From: Methanimicrococcus sp. OttesenSCG-928-J09
GTDB lineage: Archaea; Halobacteriota; Methanosarcinia; Methanosarcinales; Methanosarcinaceae
Assembly (NCBI GenBank): GCA_030266245.1
Contig: JAJDHP010000001.1
Span: 38,943-102,942 of the forward strand
Length of the DNA stretch: 64,000 nucleotides
Reading direction: 5' to 3'
This document shows, one piece after another, positions 20,251 through 30,632 of the stretch (position 1 is its first letter; the number at the start of each line of letters is the position of its first letter). The notes beneath the pieces were generated by a model. That model was not told the DNA's origin. It worked only from the letters and a program-made list of their open reading frames with translations, and searched no databases. Position numbers and translations under genes: made by a program.

Positions 20251-20350
20251 TTTTTGCGGTGAATAAATATCCTATTCGCCGCAATTTTTACGGAGATTAT
20301 AAATAGATTCACCGCATATTTTGCAGGGATTACAGATCTATTCACCGCAG
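20251..20350 (+). promoter_or_regulatory. operator-like array: TTCACCGCA boxes at 33-bp period plus one inverted copy, overlapping the fic promoter
   Basis: CTATTCGCCGCA at 20272, AGATTCACCGCA at 20305, CTATTCACCGCA at 20338 (exact 33-bp spacing); inverted TTGCGGTGAATA at about 20254; TTATAAATA TATA-like box inside. Confidence 0.7.
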
Positions 20351-20358
20351 GACCAAAA

Positions 20359-21471
20359 ATGACTCAATATATTTATCAGGAAAAGAAATGGCCGAAATTT
20401 TCATGGGATGACCGAGAGTTGGTACCGCTTCTTGGAAATGCAAGAAACATGCAGGGCCGATTAATCGGGAAAATGGAAGCTATCGGATTTCCTTTGGGCG
20501 AAGAAGCCGTTATCGGAATAATGACAGCGGACGCGATAAAATCTTCAGAAATTGAAGGGGAAAAATTGAACAGGGAACAAGTCCGTTCTTCCGTTGCGCG
20601 GCACCTTGGAATTGAAATCCCCGATATGATTCCTTCCGACAGAAATACTGACGGCGTTGTTGAAATGCTGATTGATGCTTCTCAAAGATATGCCGAACCT
20701 TTGACAAAAGAACGCCTTTGGGATTGGCATCTCTCTTTATTCGCAGAAAAACCGAGTTGGAAAAAAATTACGGTCGGGAATTGGCGAACGGATGAAAACG
20801 GTCCGATGCAGGTTGTGTCAGGTCCGATCGGAAAAGAGACGGTTCATTATCAGGCGCCTGCTGCTTCAGAAATATCTTCAGAAATGGAAATGTTTTTGGA
20901 ATGGTTGAATGAAGAGAATCAAGAAGATGAAACGGATTCTGTAATTAAAGCCGGAATTGCTCATTTGTGGTTCTTAACGATCCATCCATTTGATGACGGA
21001 AATGGTCGAATTGCGCGTGCAGTTACAGATATGATGCTTGCGCGCTCTGATAAAAGTCCCTTCCGCTATTACAGTATGTCTGTGCAGATACAAATTGATC
21101 GTAATGCATATTATGAAATATTGGAAAAAACGCAGAAGGGAACATTGGATATTACAGAATGGCTGAAATGGTTCCTGATATGTTTGGAAAGAGCAATTGC
21201 AGCGACTGAAGATATACTCAAAAGCGTTTTTCGGAAATATGATTTTTGGAAAAAGTATGATGGAATTGCTTTGAATGATCGGCAGAAATACATGATAACG
21301 AAACTTTTGAACGATTTTGAAGGAAAGTTGAAATCGTCCAAATGGGCAAAAATGACAAAATGTTCCCAAGATACCGCGCTTCGTGACATTACAGATCTGA
21401 TGGAAAAAGGCATCTTAAAAAAAGAAGAAGGAGGCGGGCGAAGCACAAACTATGAATTGGCGGATTTCTGA
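20359..21471 (+). CDS. Fic domain protein with N-terminal DUF4172-like region
   Basis: Fic motif HPFDDGNGRIAR; SSEIEGE inhibitory-type motif; C-terminal wHTH. Confidence 0.92.
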   Translation: MTQYIYQEKKWPKFSWDDRELVPLLGNARNMQGRLIGKMEAIGFPLGEEAVIGIMTADAIKSSEIEGEKLNREQVRSSVARHLGIEIPDMIPSDRNTDGVVEMLIDASQRYAEPLTKERLWDWHLSLFAEKPSWKKITVGNWRTDENGPMQVVSGPIGKETVHYQAPAASEISSEMEMFLEWLNEENQEDETDSVIKAGIAHLWFLTIHPFDDGNGRIARAVTDMMLARSDKSPFRYYSMSVQIQIDRNAYYEILEKTQKGTLDITEWLKWFLICLERAIAATEDILKSVFRKYDFWKKYDGIALNDRQKYMITKLLNDFEGKLKSSKWAKMTKCSQDTALRDITDLMEKGILKKEEGGGRSTNYELADF

Positions 21472-21505
21472 ATCAATCCGCAGATTCATAAGATTTTTCT
21501 ATAAC

Positions 21506-23230
21506 TTATTCAAAACAAACAAATTTTGAAATCAGTCTTCCCTGTCCGAATCTTTTCACCAAATCCTCTTCATCTGAATAAGGCCGTTTCAAAATTAATT
21601 CTTCCGCCATGGATTTATTCAAGCCGGGAAGTTCTTTTAATATCGCCAACGGCGCAGTATTTACATTTACGGGATACGGAACGCCTGTAATCGAACGGAA
21701 TCCGTGGTTTGTGACAAGAATATCGTAAAACCGATTCAATTCAATATTTCCGGGAACGGCAACTAAAAGCGGATATGTTCCGAACTGGCGCCCGAATGTT
21801 AAAGATTTTGAATTGTCGGTACCGTTTTCATGAATTTCGGCGAAAACGTCTTTTAATACAGTTCCGACAGGAACAACGCGGCGAAGCATCGGCAGGTCAA
21901 TTTCTTTTCGGATTTGCTCTTTATGAGATCGGAAGAGTCTCTCATTTTTAAAATCTGAGATTTTGTTTGCTGAAAGCGGCGTGTTTGGAAAAACCATCAC
22001 TTGACGGAGATTTATTCTTCTGACCATCAAGCCTTCGTCATATATTTTTTTGAGAAATTCGTAATTGAGCTGATATGTTTTTTTCGTTTCGCCGAGGAGA
22101 CCGTAAACAAAATTGATGCCGGGCAGAATTTCAGGCATTCCGTTCGCGCCGCGTTTTGCGCCGATTTCATTGACAAGGCGGACGGCTTCTAAAACTTGCT
22201 CAGGCGTTGCTTTCAGTCCGTTTGCGGCAATGACGTCCGGGTCCGCGCTTTCAATGCCCATCGCAATCACGTCGCCGGGCGTATGATATTTGACAATTGT
22301 TTCCAGAATTTCGCGCGATTCTTCGGGATATTCAGCCAACGTAATCGGATTTCCGTTATCCATATGAAGTGTTTTCAAATCGGGCGTGACTCGGCGGATT
22401 CCGGAATAAAGCTTTTCAATCGCTTCGGGATTTGGTTTAAGAATGACGCCGCCGTCATCAATACCTTTGTAAGCGAAAAGATCGGGCTGTCGGCCGATTC
22501 TGAAATGACGGACACCGATGTTATAAAGCAATTCAGTTTCAACGATAATGTCTTCCTCATCTCTAAAATCGGGACGACCGTAAAATGCTTCGGTACAGAA
22601 AGAACAATGCTTCTTTCGGCCGCAGCCGCGATAGGTTTCAAGTTCGCAGATGAGATTCGGAAAATCGGGATGTTGTTTTGTAATGAACGCGCCTTTTTTA
22701 GACCAGCCGGCAATATCAGCAGCGGTTCTGTAACGGTGAGCCGGGGGTGCAGGAATTGTATGGGCTGCATGGACTGTATTTTCAGAGTTATTTGAAAAAT
22801 AGTCGTAAACAAAACTTTCAATATCTTTTTGAGCGACCATAACATCGTCGGGCAAGAAAGAAAGATTGGACGCCGCAATTCCGCCTTCATTGGAATAGCC
22901 GAGACGAATCGGACCGCCGAGGATTTTGATGCCGCAGGACAGACGGAAAAGCGCGCGGATTTCTTCAGCCGTTATCGGTGTTCCGCGCAGATATTTTCCG
23001 GGAACGGTCATGCCTGAAATGATAATAAAAACGTCGGCGGATTTGAATTGTTCGGAAAGAGATTTGCCGGAAGCGCGGACGGTGTCAATTGTAAAATATG
23101 AAATATCCTTTTCTTCAAAACCGGCTTCGATAAGCGCGCCGGCAGTGTATCTCGGATAAGGGGAAAGATAAGGCGGAACGCCGAAGCAGGCGGGTTCGTC
23201 AACATAGCCGTCTAAAATAATCGCTTTCAT
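21506..23230 (-). CDS. radical SAM protein with C-terminal helix-hairpin-helix (COG1031-like)
   Basis: ETYRGCGRKKHCSFCTEAFYG Fe-S motif; C-terminal VNTAPLAILKELPGLNKSMAEELILKRP HhH. Confidence 0.85.
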   Translation of the reverse strand: MKAIILDGYVDEPACFGVPPYLSPYPRYTAGALIEAGFEEKDISYFTIDTVRASGKSLSEQFKSADVFIIISGMTVPGKYLRGTPITAEEIRALFRLSCGIKILGGPIRLGYSNEGGIAASNLSFLPDDVMVAQKDIESFVYDYFSNNSENTVHAAHTIPAPPAHRYRTAADIAGWSKKGAFITKQHPDFPNLICELETYRGCGRKKHCSFCTEAFYGRPDFRDEEDIIVETELLYNIGVRHFRIGRQPDLFAYKGIDDGGVILKPNPEAIEKLYSGIRRVTPDLKTLHMDNGNPITLAEYPEESREILETIVKYHTPGDVIAMGIESADPDVIAANGLKATPEQVLEAVRLVNEIGAKRGANGMPEILPGINFVYGLLGETKKTYQLNYEFLKKIYDEGLMVRRINLRQVMVFPNTPLSANKISDFKNERLFRSHKEQIRKEIDLPMLRRVVPVGTVLKDVFAEIHENGTDNSKSLTFGRQFGTYPLLVAVPGNIELNRFYDILVTNHGFRSITGVPYPVNVNTAPLAILKELPGLNKSMAEELILKRPYSDEEDLVKRFGQGRLISKFVCFE

Positions 23231-23403
23231 ACTCGTTTCCTTATATTTTTCCTTATAGTTTTCTTATAATTTCCGTTCGATTTCTTACGACCGACATTGT
23301 TTTTCGAATATTATTTCGTTTCCTTTTGATTTCATATCGTTTTTTCATTTTTTTATTGTTTTCTTTGTCATTTTCAATTGACATTGTTTTTCTTGCCAAA
23401 TGA

Positions 23404-23904
<501 letters not shown>

Positions 23905-23936
23905 ATTATGTTTTATTCATCTTTATCGGTGATTTC

Positions 23937-24509
23937 ATGATTCTCATTTTTACCGCCGTCAGTAAACAAAATATCAGAGATTTTGAAAGCGGCAGCATTG
24001 GCGAAGCGGAATTTATCAATATATTGGTTGAATCGGAACGAATCGGTCTTTCTCAAATCGACCGCGCCGCCCATGTTTTGGCAAATGATGACGAATTTTC
24101 CGAATACTATAACATCATGGGAAGCGGTGAAATTTTAGCGGGCGGCGACGGCGAAGCGCTCATCATTGATCCGATTTCGTTTGAATATGAAGATGATGAA
24201 GACGGTGGCGGTTTTGAAGTCTGTGACCCGGCTGTTTACATGACAAATGAAGAAGTGAAAAATGCCGCCGCGATTTTGGCCGATGTCGATGAAAATGTAT
24301 TTCGGGAAGCATTTGATTCAAAAATGAAAAAGCTGACCAAATGGAGTTTGCTGAATCGGAAGAAAAAAGCGCTCAAAGAAAGTGCCGACGACATTTTTGA
24401 ATTGCTTTGGAAAGAATTGGATGCTTTAAAGCAATTTTATGAAAAGATGGCGGCTGACGGAAATTTTGTTGTTGTCTTTTCGATATATGAAGATGAAGAT
24501 TTTGAATGA
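23937..24509 (+). CDS. DUF1877-like (YfbM-like) protein
   Basis: [16 protein letters not shown]...[15 protein letters not shown]...[25 protein letters not shown] pattern. Confidence 0.55.
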   Translation: MILIFTAVSKQNIRDFESGSIGEAEFINILVESERIGLSQIDRAAHVLANDDEFSEYYNIMGSGEILAGGDGEALIIDPISFEYEDDEDGGGFEVCDPAVYMTNEEVKNAAAILADVDENVFREAFDSKMKKLTKWSLLNRKKKALKESADDIFELLWKELDALKQFYEKMAADGNFVVVFSIYEDEDFE

Positions 24510-24630
24510 GATTTATTCATCAATCTTTAATTCTTTTCAATTCGTTTTGAATAAATATTTATTAAATTACTCGTTACATGCTTTACTTAAAATCAGTTTA
24601 CTAAAAACTAAATTTCAGGAGAAAACAAAA

Positions 24631-25035
24631 ATGACAATTAAAATCGGATTCGTTGTTGCTGAATTCAACAGAGATATTACATACCAAATGGAAATCCTCG
24701 GCGAAGAACACGCCAAATTCCTCGGCGCCGAAGTTACTGAAAAGATCTATGTACCCGGCGCTTATGACATGCCCCTCGCAATCAAAAAGCTTCTTGAAAA
24801 CAAAGACATTGACGCCGTCGTTACCGTCGGCTGTGTCATTGAAGGCGACACAAGCCACGATGAAGTCGTTGTCGCTCAAGTCACAAGAAAGATGACAGAC
24901 TTATCACTTGAATACGGAAAACCTGTTGCGCTCGGCATTTCCGGTCCGGGAATGACACGCATGCAGGCAATGGAACGCATGGACTACGCCAAACGCGCTG
25001 TCGAAGCGGCTGTTAAATTGGTTCAGCGCGTCTGA
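24631..25035 (+). CDS. ribH: 6,7-dimethyl-8-ribityllumazine synthase
   Basis: [49 protein letters not shown] upstream of ATG 24631. Confidence 0.95.
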   Translation: MTIKIGFVVAEFNRDITYQMEILGEEHAKFLGAEVTEKIYVPGAYDMPLAIKKLLENKDIDAVVTVGCVIEGDTSHDEVVVAQVTRKMTDLSLEYGKPVALGISGPGMTRMQAMERMDYAKRAVEAAVKLVQRV

Positions 25036-25200
25036 ATTCAATTTCAAAAAACGATTTATTTTTCTTTTTTACTTTTTTTCTTTCAACTATTAGCGGTGCA
25101 GATTGCTGCTATTATAATTAGTTGACAGCTTACTGTTGCCATTGTAATTAATTATCTGCTTGCTGCTGCTATATGTATCTGCTCATTTTTAGAGTATTCC

Positions 25201-25426
25201 GTTCGCTGCGCGAACGTGCCATATTCACCTTACCGTTTCCGTTTTCCATTGCTACCTTACCGATTCCGTTTCCATTTGCTACCTTACTGTTTCTGTTTCC
25301 GTATTTTACCTTACTGTTTCCGTTTGCTATTGCTACCTTACCGTTTCCGTTTGCTGCCTGCGCCGTTGCCGTTGCCTCTGTCGGCAGCCGCAGCCGCGCG
25401 CGAGCAGCACAACTTTTACAAAAATC
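25201..25426 (-). repeat. composite repeat type B: palindrome + TACCTTACCGTTTCCGTTTGC tandem array + CGCG-box copy 7
   Basis: GTTCGCTGCGCGAAC, then ~5 imperfect copies of ACCTTACCGTTTCCGTTTgct, then CAGCCGCGCGCGAGCAGCACAACTTTTACAAAAAT. Confidence 0.7.
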
Positions 25427-25687
25427 AAGAAAAATTACCCCTCGTCTTTTCAGAAAATCAAAAACGCCCATCGACTTTTACAAAACTAAGAAAAACATCT
25501 CGTATTTTACAAAATTTTCAGCCGAAACAATTTTATTATTTTGGATTTCAGTTGAATTTATTACCATAGCCATTATTACAGTGAGTAATTATTATTGGAA
25601 TAATGAATTGAAACTCTCAATTGAAAATATCAAAATATCAAATAAATATCAGATTCATTGTTTTTTCTGAATCTTAAGGTGCGGAAA

Positions 25688-26833
25688 ATGATTTCATCCA
25701 GAATTGAACGGGTCGAAGAATCGGCGACGATTAAATCATCTAAAAGGGCGAAAAACTTAATCGCTCAAGGCGTTGATGTGATTAATTTTACTCTCGGTGA
25801 ACCGGATTTTGATACGCCGGCAAATATTATTGAGGCGACGCATAAGGCAATGCTTTCCGGCGAAACACACTATTCGGCAGGGGCGGGCATTCCCGAACTC
25901 AGAGAAGCGATTGCCGAAAAATTGGTTGCCGAAAACAACATTCCGACAAATGTTAACAATATTATGGTGACGCCCGGCGCGAAACTGGCCATTTTTGAAG
26001 CGATGATGACGCTGATTGAAGACGGCGATGAAGTCCTTTTATTTGATCCGTCATGGGTTTCTTATGACGCGTGTGTTAAAATGGCAGGCGGCAAAACCGT
26101 TTGGGTGGAAACAGATCCCGACAGAAACTATCGGCCTGCGCGTGATTTATCAGAATATATCACCGACAAAACCAAAATGATTGTCATCAACACACCCTGC
26201 AATCCGACAGGTGCGGTTTATGAAAAAGAACAGCTTCAGGAAATTGCTGACTTGGCAATCGATCACGATTTTTTAGTCATGGCCGATGAGATGTATGAAA
26301 AAATCATTTACGACAAAAAGAATTACAGCATCGCTTCTTTTGACAATATGCACGACCGCACCGTCACAATCAACGGCTTTTCCAAAGCGTACGCGATGAC
26401 CGGCTGGCGTCTCGGTTACATGGACGCGCCGCAGCACATTTTCAAAAGTCTGGAAAAAATCCAAAGCCATACCATCAGCAACGTGACAACATTTATCCAA
26501 TACGGCGGCGTCGAAGCGCTCACAGGACCGCAGGACGAACTTCATAAAATGCAGGCCGCCTTTAAAGAAAGACGCGGCGTTTTGGTCGAAGGTCTTCGAA
26601 ACCTCGGCCTGAAATGCGCGATGCCCGACGGCGCTTTTTACGCTTATCCCGATGTCAGCGAATTCGGAACCGGCGAAGAAATAACGGACAGACTTCTTGA
26701 TGAATGTCATGTCGCCATTTCGCCCGGAATCGCATTCGGAGAATCCGGCAGAAATAATATCCGTATTTCCTATGCCGCCTCCGTTGAGCGCATTCAGGAA
26801 GCGCTTGTTCGCATGGAACAAATTTTCAAATAA
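25688..26833 (+). CDS. pyridoxal phosphate-dependent aminotransferase (class I/II)
   Basis: NFTLGEPDFDTPANI, GFSKAYAMTGWRLGY (PLP Lys), NNIRISYA. Confidence 0.92.
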   Translation: MISSRIERVEESATIKSSKRAKNLIAQGVDVINFTLGEPDFDTPANIIEATHKAMLSGETHYSAGAGIPELREAIAEKLVAENNIPTNVNNIMVTPGAKLAIFEAMMTLIEDGDEVLLFDPSWVSYDACVKMAGGKTVWVETDPDRNYRPARDLSEYITDKTKMIVINTPCNPTGAVYEKEQLQEIADLAIDHDFLVMADEMYEKIIYDKKNYSIASFDNMHDRTVTINGFSKAYAMTGWRLGYMDAPQHIFKSLEKIQSHTISNVTTFIQYGGVEALTGPQDELHKMQAAFKERRGVLVEGLRNLGLKCAMPDGAFYAYPDVSEFGTGEEITDRLLDECHVAISPGIAFGESGRNNIRISYAASVERIQEALVRMEQIFK

Positions 26834-27057
26834 GTTCTGTTCAGACCTGTTAACCTGTTAAATTCTGTTCAGGTCTGTTAAATTTTGTTAAGTTCGTAAA
26901 GGTTCTGTTCAAAATCCGTTTGCAATCGTGATAGTTGAAATTCGCGGTTGCATTTGATTTTTAACAGTATTACATATGATACCTTTTTGTGTTACAAAAC
27001 TGTTTTAAACAAAGGGTCATATTTTTGGTTCATTCAAAATGAAACAGGAGATAAACA

Positions 27058-28557
27058 ATGCACTCTGAAATTCCGTGGGAAAAAATTGCTGTTTTCGATA
27101 TCAATCACGGCGGTTTGTCAATTGCGAAACAACTTTTAAAGCACGGCGTGAACGTTGCCGTTTTTGATGTTTACGGAAAAATATCGGAAGAAGAACTCAA
27201 AAAAGAGGAAAACGAATACGGATTTAAAGTTTCGGCGCATCTTTCCGACCTGGACGAATCATTCGACATTGTCTGTCTGCCCGTACATTTAAACCCTGAA
27301 AATTCCTTTTTCAAAAAGGCGGCCGAACTTGGATTGCCGACAGTAACACACCACGAAATGGTCGGCAGAATTTTAAGAAGCAACCCTAAAATCGTTGACC
27401 GTTATCTCATTGAAATCACAGGCGTTCGCGGAAAAACAAGCACAGCCGTTTTACTCGCGCAAATGCTTTCTTACAAAAACAGAGTCTTGCTGCACACTTC
27501 AGAAGGAATGACCTTTTGGGACGGCGGCAAATTTGAAAGAATCGAGCCCGGTATCAGTATCTCACCAGCTTACATTCCCGAATTGGCGGATTTGGCGTTT
27601 GAACGCAAATACATGCCCGATACATTGATTTTTGAAGTATCACTCGGATTTACAGGCGCGCAGGATATCGGAATTTTAACCGAAGCGCAGCCGGATTACT
27701 TAATTGCCGGCGGAACACTTTCCTCAACCGATGCCAAAACGAAAATGATCAGCCGTTCCAAAGAAAACAGTCTCTTCGTTGTTGATTATGACGATTTGGA
27801 AATGATTCAGAATTATATCAGAGAAGATCAGGAACTTGTGGTTTTTGACGAATCCGGGTCGGCCGTTGAAGAAAGTACGCCGACCGATGTTTATTTAAAT
27901 ATTGCAACAGGACCGGACGGTGAGCCCGTCGCAGATATCGAATCATCTCGAACAGGCATTTTTTTCAGAGCCGAACTCAATACAGGATACGATATCAGCT
28001 CATATAAAATCGCAATGGTCGCATCCGTTGCCACCGCACTTGAATTAGACATTCCCGAACAGCAGATCGCCGAAACAATTTCAGGATTTGAAGGCGTCAA
28101 AGGCAGAATGCGCGAATACATAGAAAACGGCTGCCTGATTTTGGATAATTCAAATTCGGGACTGACGATTGAAACGACAGAAACCGCAATCCGTTACATG
28201 ATTGACAAATATTTGGATAAAAAATCACCGGATTACGACCCGAATATTTCAAGAGATATCACGCTTGTCATCGGCGAAGAAGAAAAAACAGTCTGTGAAG
28301 GATTGGAACCGCATGATGTTGAAGAATTAATTGTGAATTATAGAGATTATATCAAAAATTTGATCTTAGTCGGCGGACGAATGAAACCGTTTATCCGAGA
28401 CTGTCCGAAAGAGGAAGAAGAGGCGCTTGAAAAGCAGGAAAAAGACATTTTCTGCGGCGCTCTTTACGCTGACACATTTAGAGAAGGATTGCGGCAGGCG
28501 TTAGAAGTATCGGAAGAAGATGACATCGTCATTGCTGCCGTGAAATGCTTCAGATAA
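27058..28557 (+). CDS. cfbE: coenzyme F430 synthase
   Basis: Mur-ligase-like (ITGVRGKTSTAVLLAQML, DNSNSGLTIETTETAIRYM) directly upstream of cfbD/cfbC. Confidence 0.9.
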   Translation: MHSEIPWEKIAVFDINHGGLSIAKQLLKHGVNVAVFDVYGKISEEELKKEENEYGFKVSAHLSDLDESFDIVCLPVHLNPENSFFKKAAELGLPTVTHHEMVGRILRSNPKIVDRYLIEITGVRGKTSTAVLLAQMLSYKNRVLLHTSEGMTFWDGGKFERIEPGISISPAYIPELADLAFERKYMPDTLIFEVSLGFTGAQDIGILTEAQPDYLIAGGTLSSTDAKTKMISRSKENSLFVVDYDDLEMIQNYIREDQELVVFDESGSAVEESTPTDVYLNIATGPDGEPVADIESSRTGIFFRAELNTGYDISSYKIAMVASVATALELDIPEQQIAETISGFEGVKGRMREYIENGCLILDNSNSGLTIETTETAIRYMIDKYLDKKSPDYDPNISRDITLVIGEEEKTVCEGLEPHDVEELIVNYRDYIKNLILVGGRMKPFIRDCPKEEEEALEKQEKDIFCGALYADTFREGLRQALEVSEEDDIVIAAVKCFR

Positions 28558-28594
28558 ATAATTACGATTATTAAACATATGACAGGTTTAGAAA

Positions 28595-29734
28595 ATGACG
28601 GAAAAGGAAAAACTGATTATTCACCCGAGGCCCAGCTCGATTGTGGCTTCACTTTATACTCTTCGCGACTTAAATGTAGATGTCGCTATTCTGCACGGTC
28701 CGCCCGGCTGCTCTTTTAAACACGCCCGGCTTCTTGAAGAAGACCGCCTCCGCGTCTTAACAAGCGCGATGGATGAAAATGATTTCGTTTTCGGCGGTCG
28801 TGAAAAACTTGAAAGAACGATTGATAAAGCGATTGAATTATTCAATCCGAAAACAATAGCGCTTGTCGGCACCTGCACCAGCATGATTATCGGCGAGGAG
28901 CTAACCGATTCAGCCGCGTATGCGCCTGCCGGCGTTGATGTCATTTGCGTTGAAACACACGCAGGATACGCAAACAATACAGACGGTGTCATTTCCGTGC
29001 TGGAGCCGGCAGCCGAATGCGGCATGATTACGGCGGAAGAATTAGATCGCCAGCGCCATCTGCTGACGGAAGCAACCAATGTGGAAGTTCGTCACGGCGC
29101 TGCCAGCAAAGGATATTTGGAACCGTCCCGCGGCGACATTAAATACAAAGCAGCAGAACGATTAATTGAATTGATTCGAAGCAGTAAAAAAATTGCCGGC
29201 ATTTTAAACGCCAAAAAGGAAACGGCGTACATGTTTGCCGATGAACTGATCGCGCTTTACGAAGTCGCGCGGCTTTTCGGAATGGAAGAAAATATTACAA
29301 TTTTTGCCAACACCGACATCAAACTCGGCCTCCCGCGTGTAAAAGAACATGCCGTTAACGTGATGAAAGCTTTTGAAGAACAAAGCGTTCCCGTTCACGA
29401 AATTATCGGCGGTTTGGATGAATATGCCATCACAGGCGACACAGTCAGAAATTTGCTGACCGGCAAATATGCGGGAATAGATGCGGCTGTCATTGCCGGC
29501 GTTCCGCATGCGCTGCCGATGGACGCGCTATCCGGCATGGAACTCTTTTCAATTACAAACGGTCCGAGACAAGTTCTGCCGCTTAAGGAAATGGGCCATC
29601 AGCATGTGATGGTGGAAATTGATTTGCATCCGCAGACGCTGGGTGTTACAACACTCGTTCCGTCAGAATTCGGCGACACGCTTCGGGCGGTTGCGGCAGA
29701 TATCGCGGCAGCGGAAATCGGTGACAAGAAATGA
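28595..29734 (+). CDS. cfbD: Ni-sirohydrochlorin a,c-diamide reductive cyclase, NifD-like subunit
   Basis: [59 protein letters not shown]; overlaps cfbC by ATGA. Confidence 0.95.
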   Translation: MTEKEKLIIHPRPSSIVASLYTLRDLNVDVAILHGPPGCSFKHARLLEEDRLRVLTSAMDENDFVFGGREKLERTIDKAIELFNPKTIALVGTCTSMIIGEELTDSAAYAPAGVDVICVETHAGYANNTDGVISVLEPAAECGMITAEELDRQRHLLTEATNVEVRHGAASKGYLEPSRGDIKYKAAERLIELIRSSKKIAGILNAKKETAYMFADELIALYEVARLFGMEENITIFANTDIKLGLPRVKEHAVNVMKAFEEQSVPVHEIIGGLDEYAITGDTVRNLLTGKYAGIDAAVIAGVPHALPMDALSGMELFSITNGPRQVLPLKEMGHQHVMVEIDLHPQTLGVTTLVPSEFGDTLRAVAADIAAAEIGDKK

Positions 29735-30531
29735 AGAAAATTATTGCAATTTACGGAAAAGGCGGCATCGGAAAATCCAGTACGGCTTCCAACATCGCGG
29801 CGGCCTGTGCCATGAACGGTAAAAAGGTCATGCTTATCGGCTGCGACCCGAAAAGTGACTCCTCCATAACGCTGCTCGGCGGCAAACGAATTCCGACTGT
29901 TTTGGATGTGATTCGGGAAAAGAAAAACGTCGAAAAAGACGATGTGATTTTTGAAGGATTCGGCGGCGTCAAATGTATGGAAGTAGGCGGTCCCGAACCC
30001 GGTGTCGGCTGTGCCGGCCGCGGTATTATTGTCGCGATTGAAACGCTGAAAAAGATTTACCCCGAATATTTGGACAATGATTTAATTATTTACGACGTAC
30101 CTGGCGATGTCGTCTGCGGCGGTTTTGTCGCGCCGATCAAAAAAGGATTCGTTAACGAAGTTTATGTTTTGACATCGGGCGAATACATGCCGCTTTACGC
30201 TGCCAATAATATTTGCCGCGGTTTCGGTAAAATCGGCATGGAACTCGGCGGCGTCATCTGCAATTCAAGAAATGCAGACCGCGAAAGGGAGTTGGCGGAA
30301 GAATTTTCCAAAAGCATCGGCAGCAATCTCATCGGCTATATTCCGAAAGATCCGCTCGTTCAAAGCTGTGAACGCGACGGCTTTTCCGTTCTTGAAAAAG
30401 CGCCCGATTCGGAAATTGCAGGCGTTTACAAAAAGCTGGCGGAAGATCTGCTGGCCAATACCGAGCGTGTGAAAGCAAATCCGCTGGATGATGACGCGCT
30501 CAGAGAATTATCCAAAAAATACAGCGATTGA
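29731..30531 (+). CDS. cfbC: Ni-sirohydrochlorin a,c-diamide reductive cyclase, NifH-like reductase
   Basis: [22 protein letters not shown]-loop; [19 protein letters not shown] NifH-family motifs. Confidence 0.96.
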   Translation: MKKIIAIYGKGGIGKSSTASNIAAACAMNGKKVMLIGCDPKSDSSITLLGGKRIPTVLDVIREKKNVEKDDVIFEGFGGVKCMEVGGPEPGVGCAGRGIIVAIETLKKIYPEYLDNDLIIYDVPGDVVCGGFVAPIKKGFVNEVYVLTSGEYMPLYAANNICRGFGKIGMELGGVICNSRNADRERELAEEFSKSIGSNLIGYIPKDPLVQSCERDGFSVLEKAPDSEIAGVYKKLAEDLLANTERVKANPLDDDALRELSKKYSD

Positions 30532-30632
30532 TATAGATTCTGAGTTGCGGCGGAAAAATACAGCGACTCAGAGATGCTGTGACTTCAAAACACAGCGATT
30601 AATATTATTTTAAGAAAACAGGAGACACAAAA

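Noticed and set aside
20251-20358. CRISPR-like repeats before fic
   Set aside because: Only three degenerate 33-bp tandem units without spacers; overlaps a promoter.
22196-22795. 199-aa antisense ORF in the radical SAM gene
   Set aside because: Shadow ORF of a conserved gene; no promoter or RBS.
25216-25569. 117-aa ORF of repeating LPYRFRF units
   Set aside because: Frame through the type B tandem array ending in a CGCG box; alternative frames are equally open.
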